Part shown: positions 35,302-43,371 of the stretch, piece by piece
Layout: each line of letters begins with the position of its first letter
How positions within the stretch are numbered: position 1 is the stretch's first letter
Origin: Phenylobacterium sp.
Lineage (GTDB): Bacteria; Pseudomonadota; Alphaproteobacteria; Caulobacterales; Caulobacteraceae
Reading direction: 5' to 3'
DNA: 64,000 nucleotides
Assembly (NCBI RefSeq): GCF_004297125.1
Contig: NZ_SCVD01000019.1
Span: forward strand, 1 to 64,000
Translations under genes and position numbers: made by a program
Notes under the pieces: model-generated
The model's input: only the letters and a program-made list of their open reading frames with translations
What the model was told of the DNA's origin: nothing
Databases searched by the model: none

Positions 35302-36269
35302 TGTCTGCTCAGAACGTGGCTGAGGCGGCGCGCCGTTTGGCGGCTGCCGACGCGATTGTGGTCGACAATCCTCGCGCCCGTGCCGCGCACCGCACCTTCG
35401 ACTTCATGCGCGAGAGCCGCCGTCAGGGGTCCGACCGCGGCACGCGGGGCTTCCTGATGGTGGCTCCGCCCCAGACCGGCAAGTCGACGATTCTCAGCAG
35501 CTATTTAGCGCGCGCCAATACCGAGGAAGCGCTGGCCGAGGGGCGCATCCCCGTCTTGATGGTGACGCTGACCGCAAACCAGACCCGCAAAGGCCTCTCC
35601 CAGGACATCCTCAGGGCGCTCGCGCCGTTCGGCTATCTGGCTCCGTGGAAGAGCGGAACGGAGTCAGTGCTACTCGACCGGGTGGCAACCTACATCCGCC
35701 GGTGCCAGGTCGAACTCCTGATCCTCGATGAGTTCCATCACCTCGTTCACAGCGACAAGCTTGAGGTGAACTCCAGCGTTTCCGAAATGGTGAAATGGCT
35801 GCTCATCGAGGCGGTCGCGCCGATCGTCATGTCGGGGATCGATGACGCTTGGAAGCCGGTCCGGGGCAACGTGCAATTGGCGCGACGGTGCGAACCGCCA
35901 CTGGAATTGCACCAGCTTGACCCCTCCTCAGCTGAAGATCGCAAGCTCTTCCAAGAGTTTCTTGCTGCATATCTTGTTGAACTTGAGGATCGCGATATTG
36001 CGAAGAACGCGACGAACCTCCTTCACATGGATGGCGTGCCGGATGGCTTGTTCAGCGTCGCCAAAGGCGTCCTCGGCGAGACCTGCAACCTTCTCAAATC
36101 AGCGCTCCACTTGGCGCTTCAGGACGGGCGCGAAGAGATCACCCACGCCGACCTAGAGCTCGCGACCGACATGAACTACGTGGCGTTCAAGCCGGGCACC
36201 TCGAACCCGTTTAAGGTCGGCCTACCAGCTCTTGCTCCCGCGAAGCTCTCGCGATCTGCGAGGCCATGA
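35301..36269 (+). CDS. tnsC: TnsC-like AAA+ target regulator
   Basis: 322 residues. Walker A reads APPQTGKST (about 55-63; Lys61) with Ala at the usual first Gly, and Walker B is LLILDEFHHL (139-148). A sensor-like IVMSGIDDAW and a C-terminal lid with ANLLK-type helices complete the TnsC/TniB pattern. TnsC polymerises on target DNA and links TniQ to the TnsAB transposase. Start and stop overlap tnsB and tniQ. Confidence 0.9.
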   Translation: MSAQNVAEAARRLAAADAIVVDNPRARAAHRTFDFMRESRRQGSDRGTRGFLMVAPPQTGKSTILSSYLARANTEEALAEGRIPVLMVTLTANQTRKGLSQDILRALAPFGYLAPWKSGTESVLLDRVATYIRRCQVELLILDEFHHLVHSDKLEVNSSVSEMVKWLLIEAVAPIVMSGIDDAWKPVRGNVQLARRCEPPLELHQLDPSSAEDRKLFQEFLAAYLVELEDRDIAKNATNLLHMDGVPDGLFSVAKGVLGETCNLLKSALHLALQDGREEITHADLELATDMNYVAFKPGTSNPFKVGLPALAPAKLSRSARP

Positions 36270-38155
36270 CATATCCCTGGCCTCATGTAGGGCGCTTGGT
36301 TGCCGTGACGCCGCCCATAGAAGGGGAATCGCTGCTTTCGCTCATCGTCCGCCACGTGGAGCTCAACTTGCTTTCGCGTCCGGGCGAAGTGCTGGAAGAG
36401 GTGGACATCCGGACTGCGACGCCTGGATTCATGCCCTTCACGATGCGTGACTCCACGGCGGATTTGGCGCGAGCGCTGGGGTGTCGGGAAGACGAAATCC
36501 TCTCGCGGATTTACCGGCAGCCGACCGACAGCCGACATGAGGCGGTGAACTTCCACGGCGCGCTTCTGGAGCGGAGGTTCTTGGAAGCAAAGGTCCGCCG
36601 CGTGTCGCCGCAGGCGTTGGGCGTGTCACCGCATCACCGAGCTGCGTGGATGGTGCGAGCCCTCTCCTTCTGCCCTGAAAGTGGCGAACTACTCATCGAG
36701 GCATGCCAGGCCTGTGGCTGCACCCTGGGCTGGACTAGATGTTCGGCGGTCTGGCGCTGCGACCGATGTGGCTTCGACCTGCGTCGGAGCACGACACAGG
36801 TCCCATCGCGGAAGGAGACGGCAGAAGCGATTGCCGCAGCGCGGCTTGTCGATGTTCGATCCGACATTCGTGCAGCGGAACTCGCTTGCCTGCCCGCAGC
36901 GTTCCGCTCGTGGGATCCGGGGCAAGCCTTCGCGGCAATTGTTGAATTCGGCCTGGCGTCCAGCACATCGAGCGATGCGAGAGCCGCGCGCAACCAGGCC
37001 GTCGGCGCAGGCGACTTCTCGTCGTTCACCATCGCTGACCTCGCGAAGGGCCGTCGCTTTGCGCTGGACTGGCCTGAGTCCCTCGCAGAGCTGGCCCGTG
37101 AAGAATACGCTCGGACGGGCTCCACTTCCGTGAGGCGTTGCTTCGGGACGTTGTCCAAATACTTCTACGCCTCAACGCCGCCATCGCCATTGAGGGATCT
37201 CATCCGAGATGCGGCCGCCGCTGCGCTTCATGAAGCGCGGGTCCCCGCGAAACTTGCGGCGGCCGTCGTGAAGGGCGGCTCTACGAGAACCCGCACGATC
37301 TCAGCGCTGGAAGTGGAGCGTTTGGGTATCTCCAGGAGGGAGCTGCGCAGGCTGGAAGGGAAGAGCTCAACCTTCGTCGCAAGGCAGACGGGGAAGGGAG
37401 GAACGACCCTATACGACCTTGAGGCCATCACGGGGCTAAAGGCGGACTTAGAGGGCAGTGTTTCATTGCAGGAAGCGGCACGTCGGCTGGCCCTACCAGC
37501 CTATGCGTTTGAGGCGATCCTTGCAGCCAAGCTGCTTTGCCCTGTCTCGAATCCCGACGTCGCTGTGGTTGCCGCCGAAGTGCGGGTAACCCAGGAATCT
37601 CTGAACGGCATCATCGGCGCCTTGGAAGCAGCGCCTCGGAAGGATGTCGATTGCGTTGGCTTGGTCGATGGCTGCCGCAGGCAGTTTCATCCTGCTCTCT
37701 GGGCGATGATCCTAGCTGCGTTGCTCTCCGGTCGTTTGCCAATTTCCCGGCGGAACCGCGCTGGCAAGGGCGTCTTCGACAGCCTGCGAGTCGCACGTGC
37801 GCCCTTAGCTGAACTCTTAGGAGAACTCGCGCGCCAGCCGATTGCCCCTAACGTCTGGGCCAGTTGCCGTACGATCGCGGCCGTGTTCGGCGTGCCCGAG
37901 CAAGTTGTCTCCGCCGCTGTTCGCGCGGGGTTGATTGAGGGCGATCTGCTTGTTCGCACCTCACGAGTCTCGCTCGCCAGCGCCGGGGCCTTCGACAGGA
38001 AGTTCGTCATGTCGGACGAAGCGAGCGAATTGTTGGGCTGCGCTAAGCCCAAGATCTGGGGCGAACTGACTTCCCGCGGCCTGCGGCCCGTCGCAAGTGT
38101 TTGCAGGCACAGCCTCTGGGACCGGCAAGCGCTTGAGCGCCTCCTAAACAGCTGA
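36266..38155 (+). CDS. tniQ: TniQ/TnsD-like target-selection protein (629 aa)
   Basis: The start overlaps tnsC (ATGA). The N-terminal TniQ domain is visible: GESLLSLIVRHVELN, then SPHHRAAWMVRALSFCPES and a zinc ribbon with CQACGCTLGWTRC and CDRCGFDL. About 450 further residues contain several HTH-like stretches (LSLQEAARRLALPAYAFEAIL; SDEASELLGCAKPKIWGEL), as in long TnsD-type proteins that read a specific attachment site. The transposon sits just past tRNA-Gly(CCC), so this protein is the best candidate to recognise that gene. Confidence 0.88.
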   Translation: MTYPWPHVGRLVAVTPPIEGESLLSLIVRHVELNLLSRPGEVLEEVDIRTATPGFMPFTMRDSTADLARALGCREDEILSRIYRQPTDSRHEAVNFHGALLERRFLEAKVRRVSPQALGVSPHHRAAWMVRALSFCPESGELLIEACQACGCTLGWTRCSAVWRCDRCGFDLRRSTTQVPSRKETAEAIAAARLVDVRSDIRAAELACLPAAFRSWDPGQAFAAIVEFGLASSTSSDARAARNQAVGAGDFSSFTIADLAKGRRFALDWPESLAELAREEYARTGSTSVRRCFGTLSKYFYASTPPSPLRDLIRDAAAAALHEARVPAKLAAAVVKGGSTRTRTISALEVERLGISRRELRRLEGKSSTFVARQTGKGGTTLYDLEAITGLKADLEGSVSLQEAARRLALPAYAFEAILAAKLLCPVSNPDVAVVAAEVRVTQESLNGIIGALEAAPRKDVDCVGLVDGCRRQFHPALWAMILAALLSGRLPISRRNRAGKGVFDSLRVARAPLAELLGELARQPIAPNVWASCRTIAAVFGVPEQVVSAAVRAGLIEGDLLVRTSRVSLASAGAFDRKFVMSDEASELLGCAKPKIWGELTSRGLRPVASVCRHSLWDRQALERLLNS

Positions 38156-38337
38156 TCCGTACAAGCCGGCCTGCTCCTTCCGAGGCCTCGCTGCAGCCCT
38201 CTTTTGAATCATTTTGGTCATAGGCGACCGGCCTTTGAATCGGTTCGTGGCCTAGCGATGAATCAACGGTCGAAGTTCAACCCGAAATTCATCATTCAAA
38301 TTCAACGGGCTGACTAGGCGCTGGGAATCGTTATCAA
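38156..38337. promoter_or_regulatory. right-end sequence with putative TnsB sites
   Basis: Inverted relatives of the left-end sites occur at about 38325-38342 (GAATCGTTATCAATCGAA), 38260-38274 (GAATCAACGGTCGAA), 38238-38250 (GAATCGGTTCGTGG) and 38207-38221 (GAATCATTTTGGTCA). The right end thus appears to have more sites than the left, as is usual for asymmetric Tn7-family ends. There is no gene here. Confidence 0.6.
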
Positions 38338-38349
38338 TCGAAGCCGACA
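38338..38349 (-). repeat. right terminal inverted repeat of the Tn7-like element
   Basis: TCGAAGCCGACA, the exact reverse complement of 9035-9046; it ends with ACA directly before the CACCT duplication. Confidence 0.93.
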
Positions 38350-38354
38350 CACCT
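38350..38354. repeat. 5-bp target-site duplication, right copy
   Basis: CACCT, identical to 9030-9034. Removing the element and one copy restores a continuous CCCCACCTTCCTGG sequence. Confidence 0.92.
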
Positions 38355-38402
38355 TCCTGGTCGGTCGCCTACCGCCGCGAGGCGGCGGACGAGCTTCGAC
38401 AC

Positions 38403-38816
38403 CTAGTTGGGCGGCACGGTGGACGCGGTGATCTGGGCCTTGGTCATGGAGCTGACCGCGCCGCCGTCAGCCCCCAGGGTCAGGGCGGAGGCGGGCAGGT
38501 TCACGTTGCGGCCGTCGACGCTGGCCGAGATGGTGGTGGTGCCGTCCGGCGTGCGGATGACCCGCGCGATCGAGCCGATCGTCGAACCCTGGGCGTCCTT
38601 GATCGCCATGCCGGGCTTGTAGGGCGAGGTCGTCGCGCTGGCGTCGGCGGCGGGCGGCGTGGCGGCCGATGGCGCGGGAACGGTCGGCGACGCGGCGGGC
38701 GGATTGGACGCCGGCGGATTCACCGTGCCCGGCGCGGCGGCGCCCGGCGGGGTCTGGGCCTGGGCGGCAAGGCCGAAGGCCAGGCTCAGCGCCGCGGTGC
38801 AGAAAAGGATTCGCAT
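38403..38816 (-). CDS. exported PRC-barrel-like protein
   Basis: 137 residues: signal peptide (MRILFCTAALSLAFGLAAQAQ), a long Pro/Ala-rich linker (residues ~22-65), then a small beta domain (YKPGMAIKDAQGSTIGSIARVIRTPDG, TTISASVDGRNVNLPASAL) that resembles the PRC-barrel-like domains common in exported Caulobacterales proteins. First backbone gene right of the transposon; it ends 53 bases from the element. Function unknown. Confidence 0.7.
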   Translation of the reverse strand: MRILFCTAALSLAFGLAAQAQTPPGAAAPGTVNPPASNPPAASPTVPAPSAATPPAADASATTSPYKPGMAIKDAQGSTIGSIARVIRTPDGTTTISASVDGRNVNLPASALTLGADGGAVSSMTKAQITASTVPPN

Positions 38817-39113
38817 GGATTCACTCCCTCGTTCCGCCCCCGGATCGGTAGAGGAAACCGCTCCTGCAACGCGAGGTTCCCGCGAAGCTCGGACTCAAGG
38901 CGCCCAGGATCGCGTGGGCCATGATGCTACGCCGGAGGCGGGATCAGGCGCCGCCCACCTCCGGTGCAGCTTTCGCTTTCACATCCGCCGTGGACGTGCA
39001 TCACTCGACGCGAAGTTCTAATTAGTCTTAATGTCCGCCTGAGAGTCGCTCTCAATCGCATCTTCGTCGGCCGTCGACGAAGGGGGGAATGCAACCTCGA
39101 GTGTTCTCGACAC
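38817..39113. other. 297-bp divergent intergenic region
   Basis: Upstream region of both the exported protein gene and the ArsR gene. The only clear structure is the palindrome listed at 39040-39054, preceded by an AT-rich stretch near 39018-39032. Confidence 0.45.
39040..39054. promoter_or_regulatory. 15-bp palindrome, likely operator
   Basis: TGAGAG-TCG-CTCTCA is a perfect interrupted palindrome 59 bases upstream of the ArsR-family start. It could be the ArsR operator, or a metal-regulator (Fur-like) box. Confidence 0.4.
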
Positions 39114-39455
39114 ATGGAAACGCCGACCGCCAGCGCCGCCCTCTCCGCCCTGGGGAATGAGCGGCGGCTACAGATCTTCCGATTCCTGGTGCAGGCCGGG
39201 CCTGACGGCGTCGCGGCGGGCGAGATCGCGCGCCGGCTCCATATCCTCCAGAACACCCTTTCCAGCAGCCTGGCGGTCCTCCATCACGCCGGGCTGGTCA
39301 CCTCCCGCCGCGACGGCCGCTCCATCATCTACAGCGCCGCCTTCGCCCAACTGGGCGAGCTGATGGACTTCCTGGTCGAGGACTGCTGCGGCGGCAATGC
39401 CGAGCTCTGTCCGGCGTTCGCCGCGCGGGTGAGGGCTGCGGCCAGCGGCGTCTGA
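39114..39455 (+). CDS. ArsR-family transcriptional regulator
   Basis: 113 residues with a winged HTH: ALSALGNERRLQIFRFLVQ, GVAAGEIARRL, NTLSSSLAVLHHAGLVTSRRDGRSIIY. The C-terminus DFLVEDCCGGNAELC carries a vicinal Cys pair plus a further Cys, as in regulators found with arsenic genes. No arsenic reductase or exporter gene is adjacent. A palindrome upstream suggests autoregulation. Confidence 0.88.
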   Translation: METPTASAALSALGNERRLQIFRFLVQAGPDGVAAGEIARRLHILQNTLSSSLAVLHHAGLVTSRRDGRSIIYSAAFAQLGELMDFLVEDCCGGNAELCPAFAARVRAAASGV

Positions 39456-39553
39456 CCTGACCGCCTCGATGTCCGGCCGCGCCCTCCGGTCGCCGAACCG
39501 GTATGCACCCTGCCCGACGGCGCGCTAAGGTCCGCGGAAACGGGAGTATGCCG

Positions 39554-39862
39554 ATGGACCTGAAGCCTGGGTCGCGCTGGAAGAGCGCGGTGTGCGAGGG
39601 AGAGTTCGTGGTGGTGAGGCCGGCGAAGGGCCCGGTGAGCCTGGAGTGCGGGGGCCATCCGGTGATCGCGCACGCCGCGGAGCGGGCCGGGGACCTGGTG
39701 CTGTCCGACGCCCATGCGGGCGGCAGCGCCGCGGGCAAGCGCTACGCCGATCCGGAGACGGGGCTGGAGGTGCTGTGCTCCAAGGCGGGGAAGGGCTCGC
39801 TGAGCCTGGACGGCCGCCCGATCGGGGCCACGGAAGCCAAGAAGCTGCCCTCGTCGGACTGA
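39554..39862 (+). CDS. small unknown protein, head of the acyl-CoA operon
   Basis: 102 residues from an ATG with GGGAG 7 bases upstream. It looks like a compact beta domain (GSRWKSAVCEGEFVVVRPAKG, SLECGGHPVI, then YADPETGLEVLCSKAGKGSLSLDG) with three cysteines. The stop lies 4 bases before the acyl-CoA synthetase, so they are likely co-transcribed. Family not recognised. Confidence 0.68.
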   Translation: MDLKPGSRWKSAVCEGEFVVVRPAKGPVSLECGGHPVIAHAAERAGDLVLSDAHAGGSAAGKRYADPETGLEVLCSKAGKGSLSLDGRPIGATEAKKLPSSD

Positions 39863-39866
39863 TCGG

Positions 39867-41363
39867 ATGCACACTGCCCTCCTGCTGGACATGGCCGCGG
39901 ACGCCGCGCCGGAGCGGCTGGCGCTGGGCCGGCGGGCCGACGGCCTAACCTTCGAGGCGACGCGGCGCCGCGCGCGGGCCGGGGCGGGCTGGCTGGCGGG
40001 GCGCGGCGGCCAGACGGTGGCGTTCCTGGGTCTGAACGGCTGGGCGATGCCGGTGGCGGTGTTCGCCAGCGGCCTGCTGGGCAAGCCCTTCGCGCCGCTG
40101 AACTACCGGCTGCCCGACGCCGACCTGAACCGGCTGCTGGCCCGCACCGCGCCATCGGTGGCGGTGGTCGACGACGAGATGCTGCATCGGCTGACGGCCC
40201 ATCCCGGCGTGACCGTCGTCCCGCGCTCGGCCTTCGAGGCCGCCTGCCGGGCCGATCCGCCGGACGAGCTGCCCTGGGCCGATCCGGACATCGCGGTCCT
40301 GCTGTTCACCAGCGGCACCACCGGCGAGCCCAAGGCCGCGATCCTGCGCCACGCCAACCTGACCAGCTATGTGATCTCCACCGTGGAGTTCCTGGGCGCG
40401 GAAGAGGGGGAGGCGGCCCTGGTGTCGGTGCCGCCCTACCATATCGCCGGCATCTCGGCGGTGCTGACCGGGGTCTATGGCGGCCGCCGCATCATGCACC
40501 TGGAGACCTTCACGGCGCAGGCCTGGGTGGACGCGGCCGCGGCGGAGGCGATCACCCACGCCATGGTGGTGCCGACCATGCTGGGCGCCATCCTCGACGT
40601 CCTGGCCGAGCGGGGCGAGACCCTGCCGGCCCTGAAGGCCTTGAGCTACGGCGGCGGGCGCATGCCGCTGCCCGTGATCGAGCGCGCCCTCGAACTCCTG
40701 CCGCACGTGGACTTCGCCAACGCCTATGGCCTGACCGAGACCAGCTCGACCATCGCGATCCTGGGGCCTGACGACCACCGCATGGCGATCTATTCCGACG
40801 ATCCGGCGGCGCGGCGGCGGCTGGGCTCGGTGGGCCAGCCGCTGCCCAGCCTGGAGGTGGAGATCCGCGGCCCCGAGGGCGATGTGCTGGAGCCGAACCA
40901 GTCGGGCGAAATCTATGTCCGCGGCGAGCAGGTTTCCGGCGAGTACACGACCAAGAAGGTGATTCAGGACGACGGCTGGTTCGCCACCAACGACGGCGGC
41001 TGGTTGGACGAGGACGGTTATCTCTTCGTGGAAGGGCGGCTGGACGACGTGATCGTCCGCGGGGGCGAGAACATCTCCCCCGGCGAGATCGAGGACGTGC
41101 TGCGCGAGCATCCGGAGGTCGCCGACGTGGCGGTGCTGGGCGTGCCCGACGACCGTTGGGGCGAAAGGGTCGCCGCCGTCGTCGTGCCGAAAGGCGCCGC
41201 TCCGCCGCCCGACGATCTCGCCGCCTGGGTGAAGGCCCGGCTGCGCTCCACCAAGACCCCCGAGACCTGGGTCTTCCGCGAGGCGCTGCCCTACAACGAC
41301 ACCGGCAAGCTGCTGCGCCGCCAGCTCAAGGCCGAGATGAGCGCTGCGCCCTCCGTGGCCTGA
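39867..41363 (+). CDS. acyl-CoA synthetase (AMP-forming)
   Basis: 498-residue adenylate-forming enzyme. Core motifs are LLFTSGTTGEPKAA (P-loop-like AMP motif), VSVPPYHIAGI, NAYGLTETSST, GWFATNDGGWLDEDGYLFVEGRLDD, and the C-terminal catalytic lysine in YNDTGKLLRRQL. It activates a carboxylic acid with ATP and CoA; the substrate is unclear. It begins an operon with an enoyl-CoA hydratase, a CoA-transferase and an amidohydrolase, so a catabolic route for an acyl or amide compound is a reasonable inference. Confidence 0.88.
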   Translation: MHTALLLDMAADAAPERLALGRRADGLTFEATRRRARAGAGWLAGRGGQTVAFLGLNGWAMPVAVFASGLLGKPFAPLNYRLPDADLNRLLARTAPSVAVVDDEMLHRLTAHPGVTVVPRSAFEAACRADPPDELPWADPDIAVLLFTSGTTGEPKAAILRHANLTSYVISTVEFLGAEEGEAALVSVPPYHIAGISAVLTGVYGGRRIMHLETFTAQAWVDAAAAEAITHAMVVPTMLGAILDVLAERGETLPALKALSYGGGRMPLPVIERALELLPHVDFANAYGLTETSSTIAILGPDDHRMAIYSDDPAARRRLGSVGQPLPSLEVEIRGPEGDVLEPNQSGEIYVRGEQVSGEYTTKKVIQDDGWFATNDGGWLDEDGYLFVEGRLDDVIVRGGENISPGEIEDVLREHPEVADVAVLGVPDDRWGERVAAVVVPKGAAPPPDDLAAWVKARLRSTKTPETWVFREALPYNDTGKLLRRQLKAEMSAAPSVA

Positions 41364-41377
41364 CGGCCGGAGGAGGC

Positions 41378-42355
41378 ATGAGCACCGCCCTCATCGGCGA
41401 CCTGACGGAGCTCGGCGGCGTCGGACTGGCCGTCACCGAGATCGGTGTCGATCCGCCGCCACTCACCGCGACGCCGGGCGTCGTGCAGGTGGGCGTGCAT
41501 CGCGGCGGACCGGTTCCCGGCGGCGGCCTCGACCCCTTCGACATCCTGCTGTCGTCCGATCCTGCCGCGCCCGGGCCCTGGGTCGGCGCGCCGCCCGCCC
41601 GCCTGGACGCCATGGTCGCCGAGCTGAGGGCCGCAGTCGAAGCCCAGCCGACGGCCGCCGCGGTCGCCGCCCAGGTGCTGCGCGCCAGCCTCGAGGTCAG
41701 TTTCGAGCAGGCGCTGGTCGCCGAGTCGCTGGCCTATTCCATGCTGCTGGCCTCGGAGGGCTTTCGGGCGTGGCGCGCCGCCAATCCGCCGCGCGACCGG
41801 CCGGACGACGGGACCCCGCGCGTGCTTGTCGACGCGGGCCGAACGCTGGGTCTGCGCCTGAACCGCCCCGACGCCCGCAACGCCTTCGACGCGCGCATGC
41901 GCGATGAGCTGGCCGAAGCCCTGAGCTTCGCGATGGAGCATCCCGACGCCCCGCCCGTCAGCCTCACCGGGTCCGGCCCCGCCTTCAGCGCCGGCGGCGA
42001 CCTGGACGAGTTCGGCCGCGCGGCCGATCCCGGCCAGGCGCACCTGATCCGCACCCTGCGCTCGCCGGCCCGGCTGGCCCGGGCGCTGGGCGGGCGCCTG
42101 ACCGCCCACCTGCACGGCGCCTGCGTCGGTGCGGGCATCGAGGTCCCGGCCGCCGCAGCGCGGGTCACGGCCCGTCCGGGGGCCCACTTCCGCCTGCCGG
42201 AGGTGTCCATGGGCCTGATCCCCGGCGCCGGCGGCACGGCCACGATCCCGCGCCGCATCGGCCGCCGCCGCGCCTGCTACATGGCCATCTCCGGCGCCGA
42301 CATCGACCTGGCCACGGCGCTGGCGTGGCGGTTGGTGGATGGGGTTGAGGTGTGA
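41378..42355 (+). CDS. enoyl-CoA hydratase/isomerase family protein
   Basis: 325 residues with GGAGGAGG just before the ATG. The crotonase fold begins late, near residue 150 (LGLRLNRPDARNAFDARMRDEL), with oxyanion-hole motifs FSAGGDLDEFG and HLHGACVGAGIEVPAAA, and FRLPEVSMGLIPGAGGTATIPRRIG. The N-terminal 150 residues are an extra region without known motif. The usual catalytic Glu positions appear conserved in part (PEVSMGLIPGAGG). The stop overlaps the next gene (GTGA). Confidence 0.82.
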   Translation: MSTALIGDLTELGGVGLAVTEIGVDPPPLTATPGVVQVGVHRGGPVPGGGLDPFDILLSSDPAAPGPWVGAPPARLDAMVAELRAAVEAQPTAAAVAAQVLRASLEVSFEQALVAESLAYSMLLASEGFRAWRAANPPRDRPDDGTPRVLVDAGRTLGLRLNRPDARNAFDARMRDELAEALSFAMEHPDAPPVSLTGSGPAFSAGGDLDEFGRAADPGQAHLIRTLRSPARLARALGGRLTAHLHGACVGAGIEVPAAAARVTARPGAHFRLPEVSMGLIPGAGGTATIPRRIGRRRACYMAISGADIDLATALAWRLVDGVEV

Positions 42356-43371
42356 GTCCGATCCGGCCGGCCCTGGACGTGCTCTGCGCCGAGGTCGCCG
42401 AACTGACGGCGCGCGCTGGCCGCCGCGTCGATCCGGCGGGGCTGGGCGTCCTGGACCGGACCGGCCACCTGCGTCTCGACCCACCCGGCCTCGCCTCGCC
42501 CAACCGCGCCTGCCGCCTGGTTCGCGCCGCCGACGGCTGGATCGCCGTGAATCTGGCCCGCGCGGAGGACCACGACCTGATCCCCGCCTGGCTCGGCGGC
42601 GAGTTCGGCGACGATCCATGGGCCCAGGTCGAGGCGCACGCGCCCCGCCATGCCTGCGCGGCCCTCGTCGCCGGCGCGATCCTGCTGGGCCTGCCCGCCG
42701 CCGCCGTGGGTGAGACCATCGCCGACGGTCCGGCCGCACCGCTGATCCGCATGGCCGGCGGGGGCGCGCCGCGCGCCGCACTGAACGTCGTCGACCTCTC
42801 CGCCCTATGGGCCGGCCCGCTGTGCGGTGCCATCCTGGCGGCGATGGGCGCGTCCGTGACCAAGGTGGAGAGCGTGCGCCGGCCGGACCCGACGCGGACC
42901 TCCACGCCCGGCTTCTTCGAGAACCTCAACGGTGCGAAGACCAAACTCGTCCTCGACCTCGCCAGCCCGGACGGTCAGGCCCGCCTCAGCGACGCGGTCC
43001 TCGCCGCCGACGTCCTCATCACGGGCGCCCGGCCGCGCGCCTTTGCCGCCCTGGGCCTCGATCCGGCGACGGTCTTCGCCGCCAACCCCGGCCTGGTCTG
43101 GACCGCCGTCACCGGCCACGGCTGGACCGGCGAGGCGGCGGCGCGGGTCGGTTTCGGCGACGACACCGCGGCGGCCGGCGGCCTGGTCCGCTGGACCTCT
43201 GGGGGGCCGCGCTTCCTGGGCGACGCCCTGGCCGATCCGGTCACGGGCCTGGCCGCCGCGGCGGGGACGCTGCGGGCGCTGGGACAGGGTGGCGGGTTGA
43301 TCGTCGACGCGGCCCTGGCCCGTTCCGCGGTCGGCGCCGCCGCGCTCTGCCGCCTGCCGCGCGCCGCATGA
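42352..43371 (+). CDS. CoA-transferase family III (CaiB/BaiF-like)
   Basis: 339 residues from a GTG overlapping the previous stop. The signature LNVVDLSALWAGPLCGAILAAMGASVTKVES lies at about residues 143-173 rather than near the N-terminus, and the protein ends soon after TGLAAAAGTLRAL. The domain order therefore looks permuted or rearranged relative to typical ~400-residue family III transferases, which begin with this motif. An N-terminal region has GLASPNRACRLVRAADGWIAVN, which in normal members is in the C-terminal half. Confidence 0.78.
   Translation: MSPIRPALDVLCAEVAELTARAGRRVDPAGLGVLDRTGHLRLDPPGLASPNRACRLVRAADGWIAVNLARAEDHDLIPAWLGGEFGDDPWAQVEAHAPRHACAALVAGAILLGLPAAAVGETIADGPAAPLIRMAGGGAPRAALNVVDLSALWAGPLCGAILAAMGASVTKVESVRRPDPTRTSTPGFFENLNGAKTKLVLDLASPDGQARLSDAVLAADVLITGARPRAFAALGLDPATVFAANPGLVWTAVTGHGWTGEAAARVGFGDDTAAAGGLVRWTSGGPRFLGDALADPVTGLAAAAGTLRALGQGGGLIVDAALARSAVGAAALCRLPRAA

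Larger units (their letters stand above)
9035..38349. mobile_element. Tn7-like transposon (29,315 bp) carrying a defence/peptide cargo
   Basis: Both ends can be read directly: TGTCGGCTTCGA at 9035-9046 and its exact inverted copy at 38338-38349, beginning TGT and ending ACA as Tn7-family ends do. The TIR similarity continues imperfectly to about 25 bases (a shared CGATTC). CACCT flanks both sides. Repeated 17-18 bp sites lie just inside each end. The transposition genes tnsA, tnsB, tnsC and tniQ fill 32367-38155, and everything from 9139 to 32205 is cargo. Insertion lies 14 bp downstream of tRNA-Gly(CCC), consistent with TniQ/TnsD-guided targeting of a conserved gene end. No cas genes are present, so it is not a CRISPR-associated transposon. 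All main transposition ORFs are intact, so recent activity is plausible. Confidence 0.95.

Noticed and set aside
32367..38155. Possibility of a CRISPR-associated (CAST) transposon
   Set aside because: No cas genes and no CRISPR-like repeat array were seen in the element; tniQ is of the long TnsD-like size.
38372..38388. GC-rich hairpin next to the right transposon junction
   Set aside because: No T-run follows, so it cannot be called a terminator with confidence.
42807..43367. N-terminal extension of the amidohydrolase at 43368
   Set aside because: The extension is the CoA-transferase gene read in another frame; the true start overlaps its stop.
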